Shown: positions 12,960 through 29,918, counted from the stretch's first letter. The stretch: DNA of 64,000 nt from Acanthaster planci (GCF_001949145.1 NW_019091356.1:3339747-3403746), one strand, 5' to 3'. Made by a program: numbers and translations. The notes: generated by a model not told the origin, from the letters alone.

Positions 12960-13085
12960 CCCAAAATGCTCTTCCGGTTCACCTAGCCAATCAGACGATA
13001 CTTAGAGTCACGTGACGTCGCGCATGCTCTATCCGAAGATTGCCGAAGTAAGCCGAGTGAAGCCGCGTTCTCATTCCGTTCGTCA
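12960..13085. promoter_or_regulatory. Probable bidirectional promoter of RACGAP1 and ATP5F1B
   Basis: The two genes are head to head. Just upstream of the ATP5F1B start codon are an ETS-type CTTCCGG (about 12970), a CCAAT box (12987-12991), an E-box palindrome TCACGTGA (13008-13015) and an overlapping CRE-like TGACGTCG (13013-13020). No TATA box is seen. The local GC rise and this set of sites fit a housekeeping promoter. The transcription start sites are inferred, not seen. Confidence 0.6.
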
Positions 13086-17850
<4,765 letters not shown>

Positions 17851-18541
17851 AGGGCGCTGCTCTCTATGATCCCCCCCGATGAGCGCGGCGGAACCCCTCA
17901 GTCTGTAGATTGTTTCAGTAATGAATTATATATGAGGTCATATGATCTCCAGATAGGAGTCATAGGCCAAGGTTTTTGGTTTTAAAGAGTTTTCTGTGAT
18001 TTGATGCAAAATTTGAAGCTTGTACGCAACAGAAAGATTGAGCAAGAATTGTTACGAAAGCAATGGAGCATGTTGCAAATGACTTAACACATTTGGTTTG
18101 ATACTATAGTTAGCAACAGTTCATGTTGGAAGGTTAGAAAGATGAATGGATGTTCACAGCAACAGAGGTGCAAATTTATATCAATAGTTTTTCAGAGTTC
18201 AAGACCAGACCACACACCAACTTGAATTTGGTAATCTGGAAATGATTGAGATCAGTTTGGAAACAATATTCGTGTAGCATTCTCTGGTGTCGTTTTGTCA
18301 GGCAAGTTGGCGGAGCATCTGCAGCCATTGTGTGACACCAGACACAAAGCAAACATACCCTGTATTAACTGAACCCTACTAACTTATTCTCCTCCACAAA
18401 AGTAGCTTGTAAACCTTTACTTGAGGCAAAGTTTAAGTGAACATGTTATTGCAGGGGCCTCACACAAAATGAAATCCTGTCACCTTTGTTAGCTAAAGAA
18501 GAGTGATTTGCATATGTAACCATTTTGGATGTTGCGGTAAT

Positions 18542-18547
18542 AATAAA
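18542..18547 (+). terminator. Candidate polyadenylation signal of ATP5F1B
   Basis: AATAAA about 690 bases after the ATP5F1B stop codon (17848-17850). The interval has no other gene-like content and reads as a 3' UTR. Confidence 0.5.
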
Positions 18548-19113
18548 ATTCACTTCACATTTAGTACGTGTCGTGGGTTTTTGTGTTTTGCTTGTGTCCA
18601 AAACCTTGTCGGAATGCATGTATTTGTATTTCTGAAACTATTGCACACCACCACCCCCCCCCAAGAAATTACTCAAAAATTACACACTTTTCATGTATTT
18701 CTTAATTTGTATTCCAAAAATTTATGCTCGAGCTTAATACAATAGAACCCTATAAAATTTACAAATGTTACAGATTTTATAAAATATAACTTCAGCACAC
18801 AAACTCTCCATTTGTACATGTATCCACAAAGTGTTGCATTAGTTTGTACAAAATGCCAAACACTGTACACTTGGTGCAAGAAATGAAAAAGTAGCTCTGC
18901 TTGTTCCCATTTGTTCTGATATCAAGTTGTGAGTTAAAATAACTACAAAATAATTTTGTGTTCTGTGTCTTTTTGTCCTGCATTAGTTTTAACAGTTGCC
19001 ACAAAATCCTTTGAACAGAAACCCATTTCCCCACCCCACCCCCAGAGAAATGCCTGGAAGTTGCAGAGCTTCAAATCTGATTGTGAAAGGATAATTACAA
19101 CTGCAGTACCAGA

Positions 19114-19361
19114 CACGGACGTATTTAAAAAATCTGGACTTGCAATGCCTTGGTATGAAAAAGAAGCCAACCAGCGGCCATTTTACCGAGCCGAATACAT
19201 AAGCGTGGGTCGGCTCCTTCTATTGACGGCAGGAAGAAAAAACGCGGGCATTGCCAGGAAAGCTTTGTATTCGGCTCGGTAAAATGGCCGCGAGTGGATT
19301 CCATGACTCTATAAGCTGATTAAAGGCATTGCGAGTCCAGATTTTATTATACGCGTCCGTG
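19114..19361. mobile_element. hAT-like foldback MITE with 8-bp target duplication
   Basis: 248 bp. The ends CACGGACG and CGTCCGTG are perfect inverted repeats, directly flanked by the 8-base direct repeat GTACCAGA (19106-19113 and 19362-19369). Long imperfect arms of about 85-95 bases share AAATCTGGACT, GCAATGCCTT and a perfect inner block from GCGGCCATTTTACC to GAGCCGAATAC. An 8-bp duplication is characteristic of the hAT superfamily. It lies between the 3' ends of ATP5F1B and the coiled-coil gene. Confidence 0.85.
19343..19348 (-). terminator. Candidate polyadenylation signal of the coiled-coil gene, inside the MITE
   Basis: The plus strand reads TTTATT, so the minus strand has AATAAA about 180 bases past the stop codon at 19527-19529. 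I find no other AATAAA or ATTAAA between the stop codon and the MITE. Confidence 0.4.
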
Positions 19362-19526
19362 GTACCAGACTCAAACTTGACCATTGATTTCAACCAGTTT
19401 TTAAAGAAGGGGCCAACTCGTCACCTTGCTCGGGTAGGCTACAGTTTCACTGGAAGTTATTACAGAGAGACTTTCTTGTAACAAGGCCATTTGTTCAAAG
19501 TTCTTTGTAAACTTGACAACTTGTCT

Positions 19527-22500
19527 TCAAGCAGTTGGCAACACTATCACCTGACCGGATGTTGACGGACGACTATCTTGTTTCCATCTGAAAAAATGAT
19601 AAGAAAAATCAAGTTTTCTTGCCATGAGGCTACTTTTTCGAGGCAACTTTAATTGTCACAAACCACGACTTACGACGGTTTATGTGACTTGAACGTTGTC
19701 CACCTGTTTCAGTGATGGGATATAATCTTGACATAATCAGTATGAAACTTGTTATCTTACTTTGGTGGGGGTGACGGGAGTGGTATGACACCTTCGACAT
19801 CCGAGTCTTCGTCTGCTTCGTCATTGTCAACTATTTGGGAAGCTGCGAAAAAAAGATAAGGCAGAAAAACTTGTGTATTTCACAGACGGCAACAAGCGCT
19901 GGATTCACCTGGGAAGATGGTACTCTCCAAACCTTCAAACTCTGAGTCAGGTTTGGATCCTATTCTGTCAGAAAATTACATGTACAATTATTGAACAAAT
20001 TATTAAGGTAAATGTACTTTTCTTTCCAGTCTGAGATTCTTTAAATTTTGTTTTCCAAGTGTACTGTATTTATCGAACGTTTTCCTCGCCTATGTCAAAA
20101 GCATGTTGTCCTCAACCCACAGGATTTGTCGAGACTACTGAACTACGGTAGGTAAGATGCTAAACCTCTGTCAATGCCAGAAAGGTGTAATGTCAAGGGC
20201 AGGACATTTATGAAAACTGCAATTTTAAGGGTACCTTTGCAAAACATTACGGCAATGTCATGATCGGAAAACACATGCTACCAAAGGAGAAAGATTTCAT
20301 TACCTGCTGCAGAGAAAAGTTCCACGCCCCTGCCCGAGGGTGGCGACACGGTGTACGGCGAAATCAGGTCAAGCCGGGGATCTCTGACCTTTGACATCTG
20401 ACCTATCCCGGGCTGAATGAGAAAGGCAAATGGGCCAAGTTAGAAGGGTGTGCTTTGAAGAACAGACTGTATACAGACCATGGGCCAAAATCTGAGGGAT
20501 TTGACAAAAAACGGGAGGGAATTACACTCACCAGAGGTGGATTTTGCCGTCTGGGTGTGTTAGTTGGTTGGCTGCTTGGCAGAATGCCAAGGGGGGTGTC
20601 CGCCTGAAAATTTAAAACAAAACCAGAAAAACATGAGAACCTCAGGAAAAAAAAAACTGAAATGTGATTTTGAAGTTTGGCTAGTCACCTGCAATTTTGA
20701 TCTATGTACCAAGAATGACAAACTTCTTTTAAATTAACCAGCCAGCAGGCAAAAATGAGAAAGGTGCCCGATTTACGAACTCCTAGTGTTCGAAATAAAG
20801 AGAACCACTCACTGCGTAGGACACGGACGCATGGTGGAGCGTGGCCGCTTGCTTCTGCAAAGTCTGCCTCACAAAACTCTCGTCCTTCAAAGCATACAAG
20901 CTGAAGAAGGTACAACAGAAACGACAAAACAGTGAAAAAAAAAACGTAGAGCAACTCAAGTTTACAAAAAATCAAATAGGGCTGATTACAAATCAAGGCA
21001 ACGAAGCATGCATATTTGCATTGAGTTGACAACCTCTGTTAATGACAGTGGTGGGGATCTACTTTCCTCTAGAGCTCTGTCCTGAAAAATCCTACCAAAT
21101 CTCTTTCTAGACTGTGAAGGATCTAGGAGGTGGCGAGTTAATGCTCTGATTTCCTTCCAACCTTTTCTGCAGAATGGCAAATTTCTTTTCCCACATTCTG
21201 GTGGTCCTGGCAAGCTCTTTCTTCAACCTGGAAACGTTCACAGATGAAAGTCATCATGATTATTCATTACTTAAGCATGAATATTCAGCTTTGAAACGAT
21301 ATGTTGAGACCAATTTGACTGTAAGTATTCATCACCACTTCACAGGTATTCACGGCAACTAATTAATATTCACCCAATTTGACTCATTTCCATGCCACCC
21401 TCTAATCACTCTCGCCAACGGCATGTTGAAAAAAAAAAAAGGACTTGGTTGTACCCAAAATTTGACTATGAAAAAGGGGAAAGAAAAAAATGGACAACCT
21501 TGCTACTTCCAGTTTGAGGAAGGTTTCCATCTTTCTCAGCCGATTGATATCGGTGTCACTCTTGGAAGCTTGCAAAGCATTCTCTCTTTCCTGCCGAATG
21601 GGGAGAAAAAAACAGAAAAACACTTCTGAAAGAAAATTGGAAAGAATCCCTTATCCAGTCATAACATACACTTGGTTTTGATCAGTCCAGGAATGTGGGC
21701 AAACCGGCATTTCATGACACAAACATTTTGGAAGTAAACTTCCCAAAACCCTCACTGTGCAGAAGTCCAGTGACACCTTGACTTTTTGAGGAGGCATCAA
21801 GTTCCACGTAAAGTAACACCTGGGCTCTACACTCCTAATTCCTACAAAATCCTTCAGAAATCCCTGAAAGATTTTGAAGGATCTGGAAGGGTACGGGTTA
21901 ATGTATGAGTTTGATTGTTACGAAAAGCACTACAAGGAAACAACAAGACAGGATTCAAAGATGAAGACGGTTTAAACTCCACCGCTTTGAAATTTAGAGC
22001 TAGGGAACCTTCAAATTGGAATCCTGGATCAGATTTTCAGAGATCTCAAGACCCCTCGGTACCTTCTTCTCCAAAGCCAGCGCCGCCTTACGTTGTTCCT
22101 CCAGGATTCGCTGTCTCTCCTCTTCTTGCTGCTGGGCTTCTTTGGCGTGCTTCCGAGCCAGTGTCACCATCTGACAACCAACCATCAAAAACAAAAACGT
22201 GTCATGAATTTCTTGCTCGGGTTCTTAGAGTCTTCGTCACTGATATTTAACAGCTAGACTAGTTGCGCTGCGGCTAAAATCGGAGAAATAAATGTGACGA
22301 CAACTGACTACTTGCGATGAGCACACAGAGTATGACACCGGTTTACGTGATAATGCTTGATGGAAGGGGCTAGAGTGTTGCGAGACACATCTTGCAGAGG
22401 AAAGCTGTCATTCCCAATCGGGAAGACAAAAAACAAAACCAGCGAGGCGACAGACTGAGGTGGGGGAAATAAGGTGAGAGAGCCTGTGAAGTAAAACAAA

Positions 22501-25500
22501 ATGACACCAAGCAATATGCAACATCAAAACTCAAAACATGAATTTGACGAAAAATGCGCAAAAAAGGGACCGGGGGCAGATTCATGAATCACAGGCAAAA
22601 GGCCACGGTCAAACTCTGTGGAAAGGGTACCCAATAGTCAAAACTTCTTGCAATAAAATTGGGTAAACATAGCCTTTATTTAAACTAATTGACACAAGGT
22701 AAATAGATTACATTTGGGTGATTACAGTAAAAACCAGCATGTATTTTTTTTCAGTTATGATGAAAATCTATACCCATGATAAAAAGTGGCCAGAATTCTA
22801 ACTTGCAAAACCTTGCATGCGAATGTGAACCCCGCAACCCAACCAAAATCCTCTGTGTGTATCCTGCTGCAGTGAATGAGAATTGCAACATGGAATGGGT
22901 GCAGTGACAGCTGTTGAATATGCATGAACCTTGTACGACTAAACTACAACGCAATGAATATTCATGACAAACGTGTCATGTAAGGGGACCAACTTTTTTG
23001 CGCTCCTCCTCTTTTGCTTCAATCATCTGGAAATTGAAAACAAGTCGAAGAAAGGTTGAATTCCTGAAACACACTCTCCATTCAATCATTCTCAAAAACA
23101 GACCAGCATGTCTGACATTACCTCACACTTCATTTAGACTTGGGCAACTACCTCTCCTAACAATCTGAGAAACGTCAGTCAACTGTTAAGGGAGAAGACA
23201 CATCTGGGCTCATTTTATTTGGGGGGGGAATAGATAAACTGGAATTTAAGAATCACCTCGTCTCTTGCTTTGCTCATCTTGTCCTGCATTTCTCGCTCCA
23301 TCTGCAGCCGTTGCTTGTCCGCCTGACTCATGAAACAGATATTCAAGATTTTGAAGAAAAGAGAAACCATAAAAAAAAACCACAAACCCAGAAGCATGTT
23401 TACTGATTCTGAAGGAGTCGTGGTTCTGGCAATCGTTGAATTCAGGAATTGCAAACGAATGCTTGTACAAATACAAATAAAGAATGGACCACAAAAGTAA
23501 AGACCAAAAAATTAAAAATAATAATAATCAAAAAAATGACTGAAACATCTAAATAAAACCAAACCCAATGACTGCTAGGATGGGTTATATTCACGTCAAT
23601 TTTTTTTTTTAAATGCATTTCAACAAATCTAAACTCTACTCACGTTTCGTCGTAGTGAGGCCAGTTCTTGTTGAGCTGTTGCTTTTGATTCTTCCAATTC
23701 ATGGAGAAGCTGAGAAAAGGAATTTTAAACATTTCCAAAAAAAGGATATTGAAAGTCATATGACAAAGTTTTAATCAATGGATTTATTTCTGATTGAAAT
23801 AATAAAGAAATTCCACCTTTGAATGATCAAGATGATATTTTACCTGTTTCACTTGTACTCTCTCCTTCTCCAGATCCTTTGTTAACCTTTCGACATCCTT
23901 GTCTGTTGGGGGAAAAAATAAGCCACAGATTAAGGTTTATGAAAAGTCGGTAAGACTGCAGATCAGTGGATGAACGAGTAAAGGACTGTACATTGCCTCC
24001 TTTCACCGTGTTTGCTCGAGCCTGGGCCGAGAATACTAGCTGAAAAGCGGGCTGAGGATCTCAATTTTTACGGTGTGTCTAGCCGCGTCCCGGCGCGAAG
24101 GGGTTAAAAAGTGAACAAACGACGTCCTTGTCAATAACAAACAAACAAAAGCTGAACAAACAGATGCTCACAGAGATCATCAATCCATTCATCCTTGGCA
24201 TCCACGGCCTTCTTTATGAGGTCACCACACAGACAATCATAAAGGAGTGAACAAACAGACACTCACTAAGTTCATCTATTTGTTCATCCTTAGCATCCAT
24301 GGCCTCCTCCATGGAGTCGATTCTCTGCTGCAGGTTCCCCATCTCGTCCCGCAGGTGTTCCACCTCGTACACGGCGCTGGGCGTGGATGCCTCACTCCGC
24401 GGTTCCTGTCGAGTCGGAGAGAACAGAGAACGGAGTCGTTACCAGGGATCCAGAAGAGTAAAAGAACGTGGCAGAAACGGTTTGGGTCACTACGGATGTC
24501 ATCTAACCGAACTTAGTCATTCTCTCCCAGAAGCACCAACTGTTTCCAATTCCAATATTCCAGTGTTCTGAGGCGTGTTTTTTGTCCTCTGCGAGGCAGG
24601 GAGAGGGGGCGAGGACTTTTTTCTCACCTGTGCAATTTGTGCAATCTGCATGCGGAGCATGTCGATGATGCCCTCCTGCTGGGCCACCTGCTGCACCAGC
24701 TTCTCGTAGTCCTCGCCCATCTGATCGTTCTTGCTGGCCAGCCGCCGCTGCTCTGCTTGCATCTTCAGCCCGGCGTGTTTCTAAGGGGGGCCAGACAAGA
24801 TGACGGCACACGTCTGAATTCAGTTTTCCCCAAATGAAAGAGCAGGGTGGTGCCAGACCCAGACAGAATCAGGCCAACTATGCGCCTTCAAATTTTTCCA
24901 CAAGGCAGAGGCAAGGTCCTAAACATTTCACTTAAATTCCTTTCATTTCACTGAAACAGATTTTTAAAAATTTTTTCGCATCACCAACTGCCATCTAAAA
25001 ATGTTTTGAAGCACCAAAACGATTGAATGGGAAACCCTTAATGTTTTCAATGATGAAAAAAAAAGAATAGTGGATGAAGGATAAATAGAATCGAAAGGAG
25101 TGGTCATCAAGCAGGAAGACAGCTCTTACTTCATGAATACATCAATTAAGTCATAAATCAATTAATCGGTCAATCAATCAATGGTATCTGTGATTACCTT
25201 CCAATCGTTGTTCAGCTTCACTATAGCATCTGCCAACTGCTGCCGGAAACTTCTCCGCACAATCTCCACCCTCTTGAAAATAAAAACAAGACGATCATTC
25301 TTTAAACAAAATTTACTCTTCAGTGGCACCAATAAAAATGATCCACAAGGCAGGGCGAACTTCAGGACAGTTTTCCATCCACTATCATCTCTTCGGCTTT
25401 GCTTGTGCGTGCACTGGGCCTAGTTTCTGGGAGCCTGCCGTCATTTTGAGCTTTGTACAGAACTGGAAGGTTTGGAGAGCAAAACAAATAGAATTGAAAA

Positions 25501-27184
25501 GATAACGTTTTCATACAGAACCGATATTGGAGAGTACCACGCGTAGACCTTTAAAAGTTAGCAAGTATACTAGACAGAACAGAACAAGTTAGAGAGTATA
25601 GTATCCGCCCCAAGCGGGACCAAGAGAGGGAGCACTTTTCCCAGCAACAGAGGCTCCTTTGGTAGGGAACTGCACTTCGTTGGTTTGCAAGCAATGCCAT
25701 CGCATTACTACCAACAAAGTGAATACTTCCCACCAACATGGCTCTTTTCAACCATTGAGGGGGTGCTTCTGCTCGAGGCGGATACAGAGTGCTTTATGGA
25801 ATGCCAACCGGTGAAACAAACATGACAAGGCAACTTACCTCGGAGTGCATTTTCTGCAGTTCCTCCACCCGTTCGTTGATGCGGACGTACATATCCAGTG
25901 TCTTCTCCTGAAGCCTGTTCTCGTAGTCGGCCTGCATGACTTGCTTCGTGACCGCCAATTCCCGTTTTAGTCTCTGAGATTCCTGTAACAGACAGTGAGG
26001 GGGAACATTTGGTTTGATCAAGTTCACGGTCTTGTGCCCGACTGTCATCTGAGGCCAAACAGGACATCTGACCTTTTGATCTTGTACTGACCTTAAGGAG
26101 ACCCTGTATGTCCTTGGTCATCTCCTTGAGGTTGATGATGTCGGACCGCTCCGTCTGCGTGGCTCGATCCTGACTGAAGAACCCAACCTTCTGTTGGTCA
26201 GCGATGGACGGCCTGAAGAATTCAAAAATATTCTAGAGAAATTCTAGGATTTTGTTGATGACAGTTTGCAAAAGCTTATATGCGTACTAAGCGGGACTAA
26301 GGGAAATGTTTTACAAAATTCCTGCAATAATTACAAGGCCTAACGTTATTAATGTTGGGCAATCAGTTGGTCAGTACCATCGTGCAATTGCCTCGCACTA
26401 CTACTAAGTACTAGGCTACTCAGGGGCGTAGCCTGGTTTGGCCCCAAGGGGTGCAATTTTCAAGAAAGTGGAACTCCAACTTCCAGCATTTAAACAAGGA
26501 AGGCAAGTGCGCACGTGAAAAGCAGATTGCCCTTGATACACATATTTTCTATTATACTTTTTGGTCATCGTGTGTCAAAAACCCACGCATTTTCACCGTA
26601 ATATAACAACGTACTGCTGTTTGGTTAAAAAAATAAACATATAAACACCTCAAGCGGAACTCCCTACTGCTGGTGTGGGGGGGGGTGCGTCGGCACCCCC
26701 TGCACCCCTATCTTTTGGCATATGTAACATCTAAATCTGACTAACTTGAAAAAACTGTCACATGCCTACTTCGACTAGTACCAACTTGAGCAGCCAAGCC
26801 TAGCCTAAGTGGGCATCTCGAACCGATTGCACATCAATATCTACCACTGCAATGAAATTCTACTGTGTTGTATTGACCTAGACCTATACATATTTAATGA
26901 TCATATAACCAATTAAAAGGGGAAGGCCCTAACTACCCCACCCCCCATTTAGTTTGGCTTAATCATATGCGTCCGGAATCTGGGCAATAAAATACCCCCC
27001 TCCAAAATCGACCCATCTTCAATGGTTCCACCGTGATTTACCGAATATCACCATCGTCATCGCCGGAAGAGTCATCCCCACTCGAGTGATCAGCAAGCAT
27101 GGCATCTTCCAGCGCCAGTTTGGCCAGTTCTTGCGATGTCATTGCCGCAACAGCAAGCTTCGTTTCGGTCTCTTCTTCCGCCAT
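19527..27184 (-). CDS. Coiled-coil protein, possibly C10orf67-like
   Basis: Function not known. Exons on the minus strand: 27184-27042, 26212-26092, 25982-25839, 25272-25198, 24780-24628, 24405-24267, 23902-23844, 23709-23644, 23322-23257, 23026-22994, 22170-22063, 21590-21499, 21227-21162, 20900-20813, 20603-20532, 20412-20304, 19959-19909, 19842-19761, 19587-19527. They join in frame to 575 residues. The N-terminus is acidic (SSGDDSSGDDDGD); then KVGFFSQDRATQTE; then long charged heptad-like helix about 75-400 rich in E, K, Q and R; then a Pro/Ser-rich, acidic tail. No signal peptide, membrane segment or enzyme motif. The ATQTE block and length recall vertebrate C10orf67 (DUF4709/DUF4724), but that is from memory. 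The small 33-base exon 22994-23026 uses a weak donor (GTTGGT) and is the least certain junction. Confidence 0.8.
24152..24226 (-). pseudogene. Partial duplicate of the neighbouring coiled-coil exon, with donor site
   Basis: About 75 bases match 24246-24320 (the 3' part of exon 24405-24267 and its intron start), offset by 94 bases. On the minus strand it would encode a variant of AMDAKDEQIDEL, namely AVDAKDEWIDDL, followed by a GTGAGC donor. No acceptor is visible upstream of it, so it is unlikely to be spliced as an exon by itself. Confidence 0.7.
25601..25785. mobile_element. Foldback MITE in an intron of the coiled-coil gene
   Basis: The ends GTATCCGCC and GGCGGATAC are perfect inverted repeats. 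Further partial pairing follows inside, including TTCGTTGGT with ACCAACAAAG. The flanks AGAGTATA and AGAGTGCT may be a decayed 8-bp duplication. No coding potential. Confidence 0.55.
26421..26705 (+). mobile_element. hAT-type element remnant (CAGGGGCGTAGCC end)
   Basis: Begins CAGGGGCGTAGCCTGG, a terminal sequence common in animal hAT elements. Near the right edge is GGGGGGTGCGTCGGCACCCCC, a G/C-rich palindromic tract often found subterminally in such elements, then TGCACCCCT as a degraded right end. It lies in the first intron of the coiled-coil gene (26213-27041). No transposase frame. Confidence 0.5.
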
Positions 27185-27747
27185 GATTTTCGTCGTTGCC
27201 AGGGCATTTATAAACTTGATCCCAGTCGGTTTGTAGTGGTGGAAAAGTTTAGAGATGATAAAATGAGGGCGCTGTGCAACAATACTGCGCGGGCGGGTCG
27301 AATCAGAGACATTATTTATGTCTGTGGGTCGAATCGAATTCCGTGACATAAACACGTGTATAATTTTGCAGTCGAATCATCGATTAATCGTGAGCGTGAT
27401 TTTACTTTTAGATGTCAGCTCCTTTTGGTGCGCAGCAATTATTTTTTTTCGATCGCGGCCAAAAGAGTTACAATTTGTTGAGACTAACTGAAAGTAATAG
27501 CGATGACTTCCATGCGTTTATTAGTATTTTTTCAAACTTGACTGCATCGCTTTGAAGCAGAAAAAAAATTAAAAGTACCCGTTACTCCATGGTAATGACA
27601 TATTAAAGAATGGAAAATACAGGAAATTTTCAATTGTGGGCCTAAATTTTTGTTGCCTGGGCAGCTGTGATTTCTTAAGAACTGATTTACTTAATAGACG
27701 ATCTGTGGTGCAGAGCCTTGTTAAGTGAACGTCACTGCATAATTTTA

Positions 27748-28017
27748 TAAGAGATTCTATTGAGGACTTACCAGATGGATGATGCCAACCGGCTTAATCT
27801 CCTCCTTCTCTTTCTTCTCCTTGCCTTCCCCCTCTTGGCTGCCCTTCCTCTTCGACGGCTCGCCGATCTCTGCAACCTCCCCGTTCTTCCGTGATGCAGC
27901 CCCAGTCTTCCTATTGCTGGCTGTGGAAAGGCCGACCTCTACACTGTCGTAGGGAGGGGGAGGCTCGCTGGGAGGGGCAGCATTGTCGGCAGCCCAAGTC
28001 TGGGGCTCTTCGACTGC
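27748..28017 (-). pseudogene. Inverted copy of the first coding exon of the ABCB gene
   Basis: The minus strand matches about 42621-42893 on the plus strand, covering the exon body (27772-28017), its GT donor (GTAAGT here, GTGAGT in the gene) and about 20 bases of intron, then similarity stops sharply. The frame stays open with one codon lost. It keeps SEPPPPYDSVEV and the Lys/Glu tail [16 protein letters not shown], with several amino-acid changes. The start codon ATG and the acceptor of the original are not present. Either a non-functional dispersed copy or a donor-bearing exon for a minus-strand transcript. Confidence 0.85.
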
Positions 28018-29475
28018 CCTTAACTTTCAATCGACAATTACGGCGAGAAACAGTGGCTGGGCTCCGTATCATCCTGTAAATCCACACCCTATGAAACATG
28101 GGGGCTTGTACTGAAGAAAAATTACACGGCAAGTAAAATTTTATTGGTAATCTTGATAAAAAAAAATCATCACCCAAGAAATTGACATGCAATAAAAAAT
28201 GTGACCCCTAAACAGAATTCAAACACAGGCAATAAAGTAACCACGAACACCAGCCCAGCCGTGCCAGAGCACATTATATTGCAGCACATGTAGGCCTACA
28301 TGTAGCCGAAAAACAAGACTTCCACCAATAACCTACCTTGCCCACATTGAAGTTAATTTCAGCATCACTGGCCTCTCACTGAGAAAGATGAGGCCGACAT
28401 GCCAACGAGAAATGGTACAAATCATGCATACACTTGTGTTTTGAGATTGGAAGTTGACCAATATCCAGCCAGATCACCTTTGATTTCCTCTCCACTGTAG
28501 ACAAAGATGATGAAAAACGTTCATTCCACGTGAAATGAGTTTATTTATCCCGAAGAAATGCGATGTGCCAAGATTAGGCTTATTAGGTCAGTCTCAGAGT
28601 CTGATCCTTCTTTGGACTTTGAAATGGTTATTGCTTTTGTAATAAGATACATCTAGTGAGCGAAATGATTCAAACGATGACTTGGTTCAATAACTCCTTC
28701 CTCCATGCCACAACCTACGCGTACCTCAGTTGCTGCGCCTTTGTACTATAATTCGGGGAAACATTTTTTTCTAAAGCACATGTTGTGGCTTCTTGTATTA
28801 CTACTGCTTATTTCAATCACTCATGTTTCCATTTCAAAGGAAACATTGGGGCAGAAATTGTTGCAAATATGCGTGTTACTTGTTTTACGTTTGATGTGAA
28901 TCCGGTGAAAAGTTTCATTCAAAAAAATAATTCAATGATCTTGCATATAATGTCAACTTTGATTTTCCTAATTCGAAAATTACTGTCTGTAAAAAATGGT
29001 TATAAAAGTATCGTTTTGTATTAAAATTCGTCTTTTCGATGCTACGCTGTACATTTGGTTAATTAATTAAAGACCTCTGCACTGATGAAACCACGCCGTG
29101 CGTGCGCAGAGCTTTCCTGTGGTGCTGGGCTTTCAACCTCTAATACTTGCACACTAGTGAAGAGTCAAACTCTTCATCTGCACATCAAAAAGGGTTCTTC
29201 TCGGGATATCTTTCACCCCGGATCATTGTTCAATTCATTATTTGTAAATAATGCAGTTGTACATATCAATAAATTAGACGGAAAATTGAATTTATAATGA
29301 ATGAACACTTCTATGTACCATTTTGTAAAATCCAACAAAGTTTTGGGTCGTTGCTAGGGCGTGATCGATCCGCCTTGGTTAAACTTGCTTTGACTGATCT
29401 CAGACGATTTATTTGGGTAAAAGATTAGTTATCTTCAATAGAGGGCGCTGTGTAATCTCACCCGTATACCGCGAA
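28018..29475. other. Intergenic, nothing recognised
   Basis: AT-rich, with no frame that looks like protein and no repeat that I could pair with another in the window. It separates the coiled-coil gene (minus) from the probable ABCB promoter (plus). Confidence 0.5.
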
Positions 29476-29519
29476 CCGGCGCGGCGCGGCGCGGCGCGGC
29501 TAGTGCGGCTGGCGCGGCA
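29476..29519. repeat. GCGGC short tandem repeat in a GC island
   Basis: Several tandem GCGGC units followed by imperfect ones, in a locally CpG-rich stretch within otherwise AT-rich DNA. A donor-like CCTAAT|GTAAGT follows at about 29617. This makes it a candidate promoter and untranslated first exon for the downstream ABCB gene, but no direct evidence links them. Confidence 0.55.
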
Positions 29520-29918
29520 CGCATATATCAAACGAACGTGATGAAACCTGCGTTACACGGTTCACGAATTCTCATCAACGAAATTCGATTCGAAGCCATT
29601 TACTCATCGACCTAATGTAAGTATATCATTCGAGTTAGTCTGTTGGAAGAAATTCAACATTATAGGTGAGTTTAAACTGTTAATTTTTACTTTTACCAAA
29701 CCAAGCCAAACTTCTTTCCTTACCTTACGTAGCAGAAAAACAGCAATCGTTTGTGTTGCTTTTAATTATCACTGGATGGATAGAAAAGACAATTACATTC
29801 TATTTTCTGTCGCGCTTTTGCGCTTGTTTTTGTAGGCCAACTGTGCATGTAGTTAGCAACGTGTTAATCATGTTCATCATGGGAATGGCAGTCTTGATTT
29901 CTAGCGCAGTCCGGTGTG

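Noticed and set aside
24152-24226. A genuine extra exon of the coiled-coil gene
   Set aside because: No acceptor AG lies at its upstream side on the minus strand, so it was recorded as a partial duplicate.
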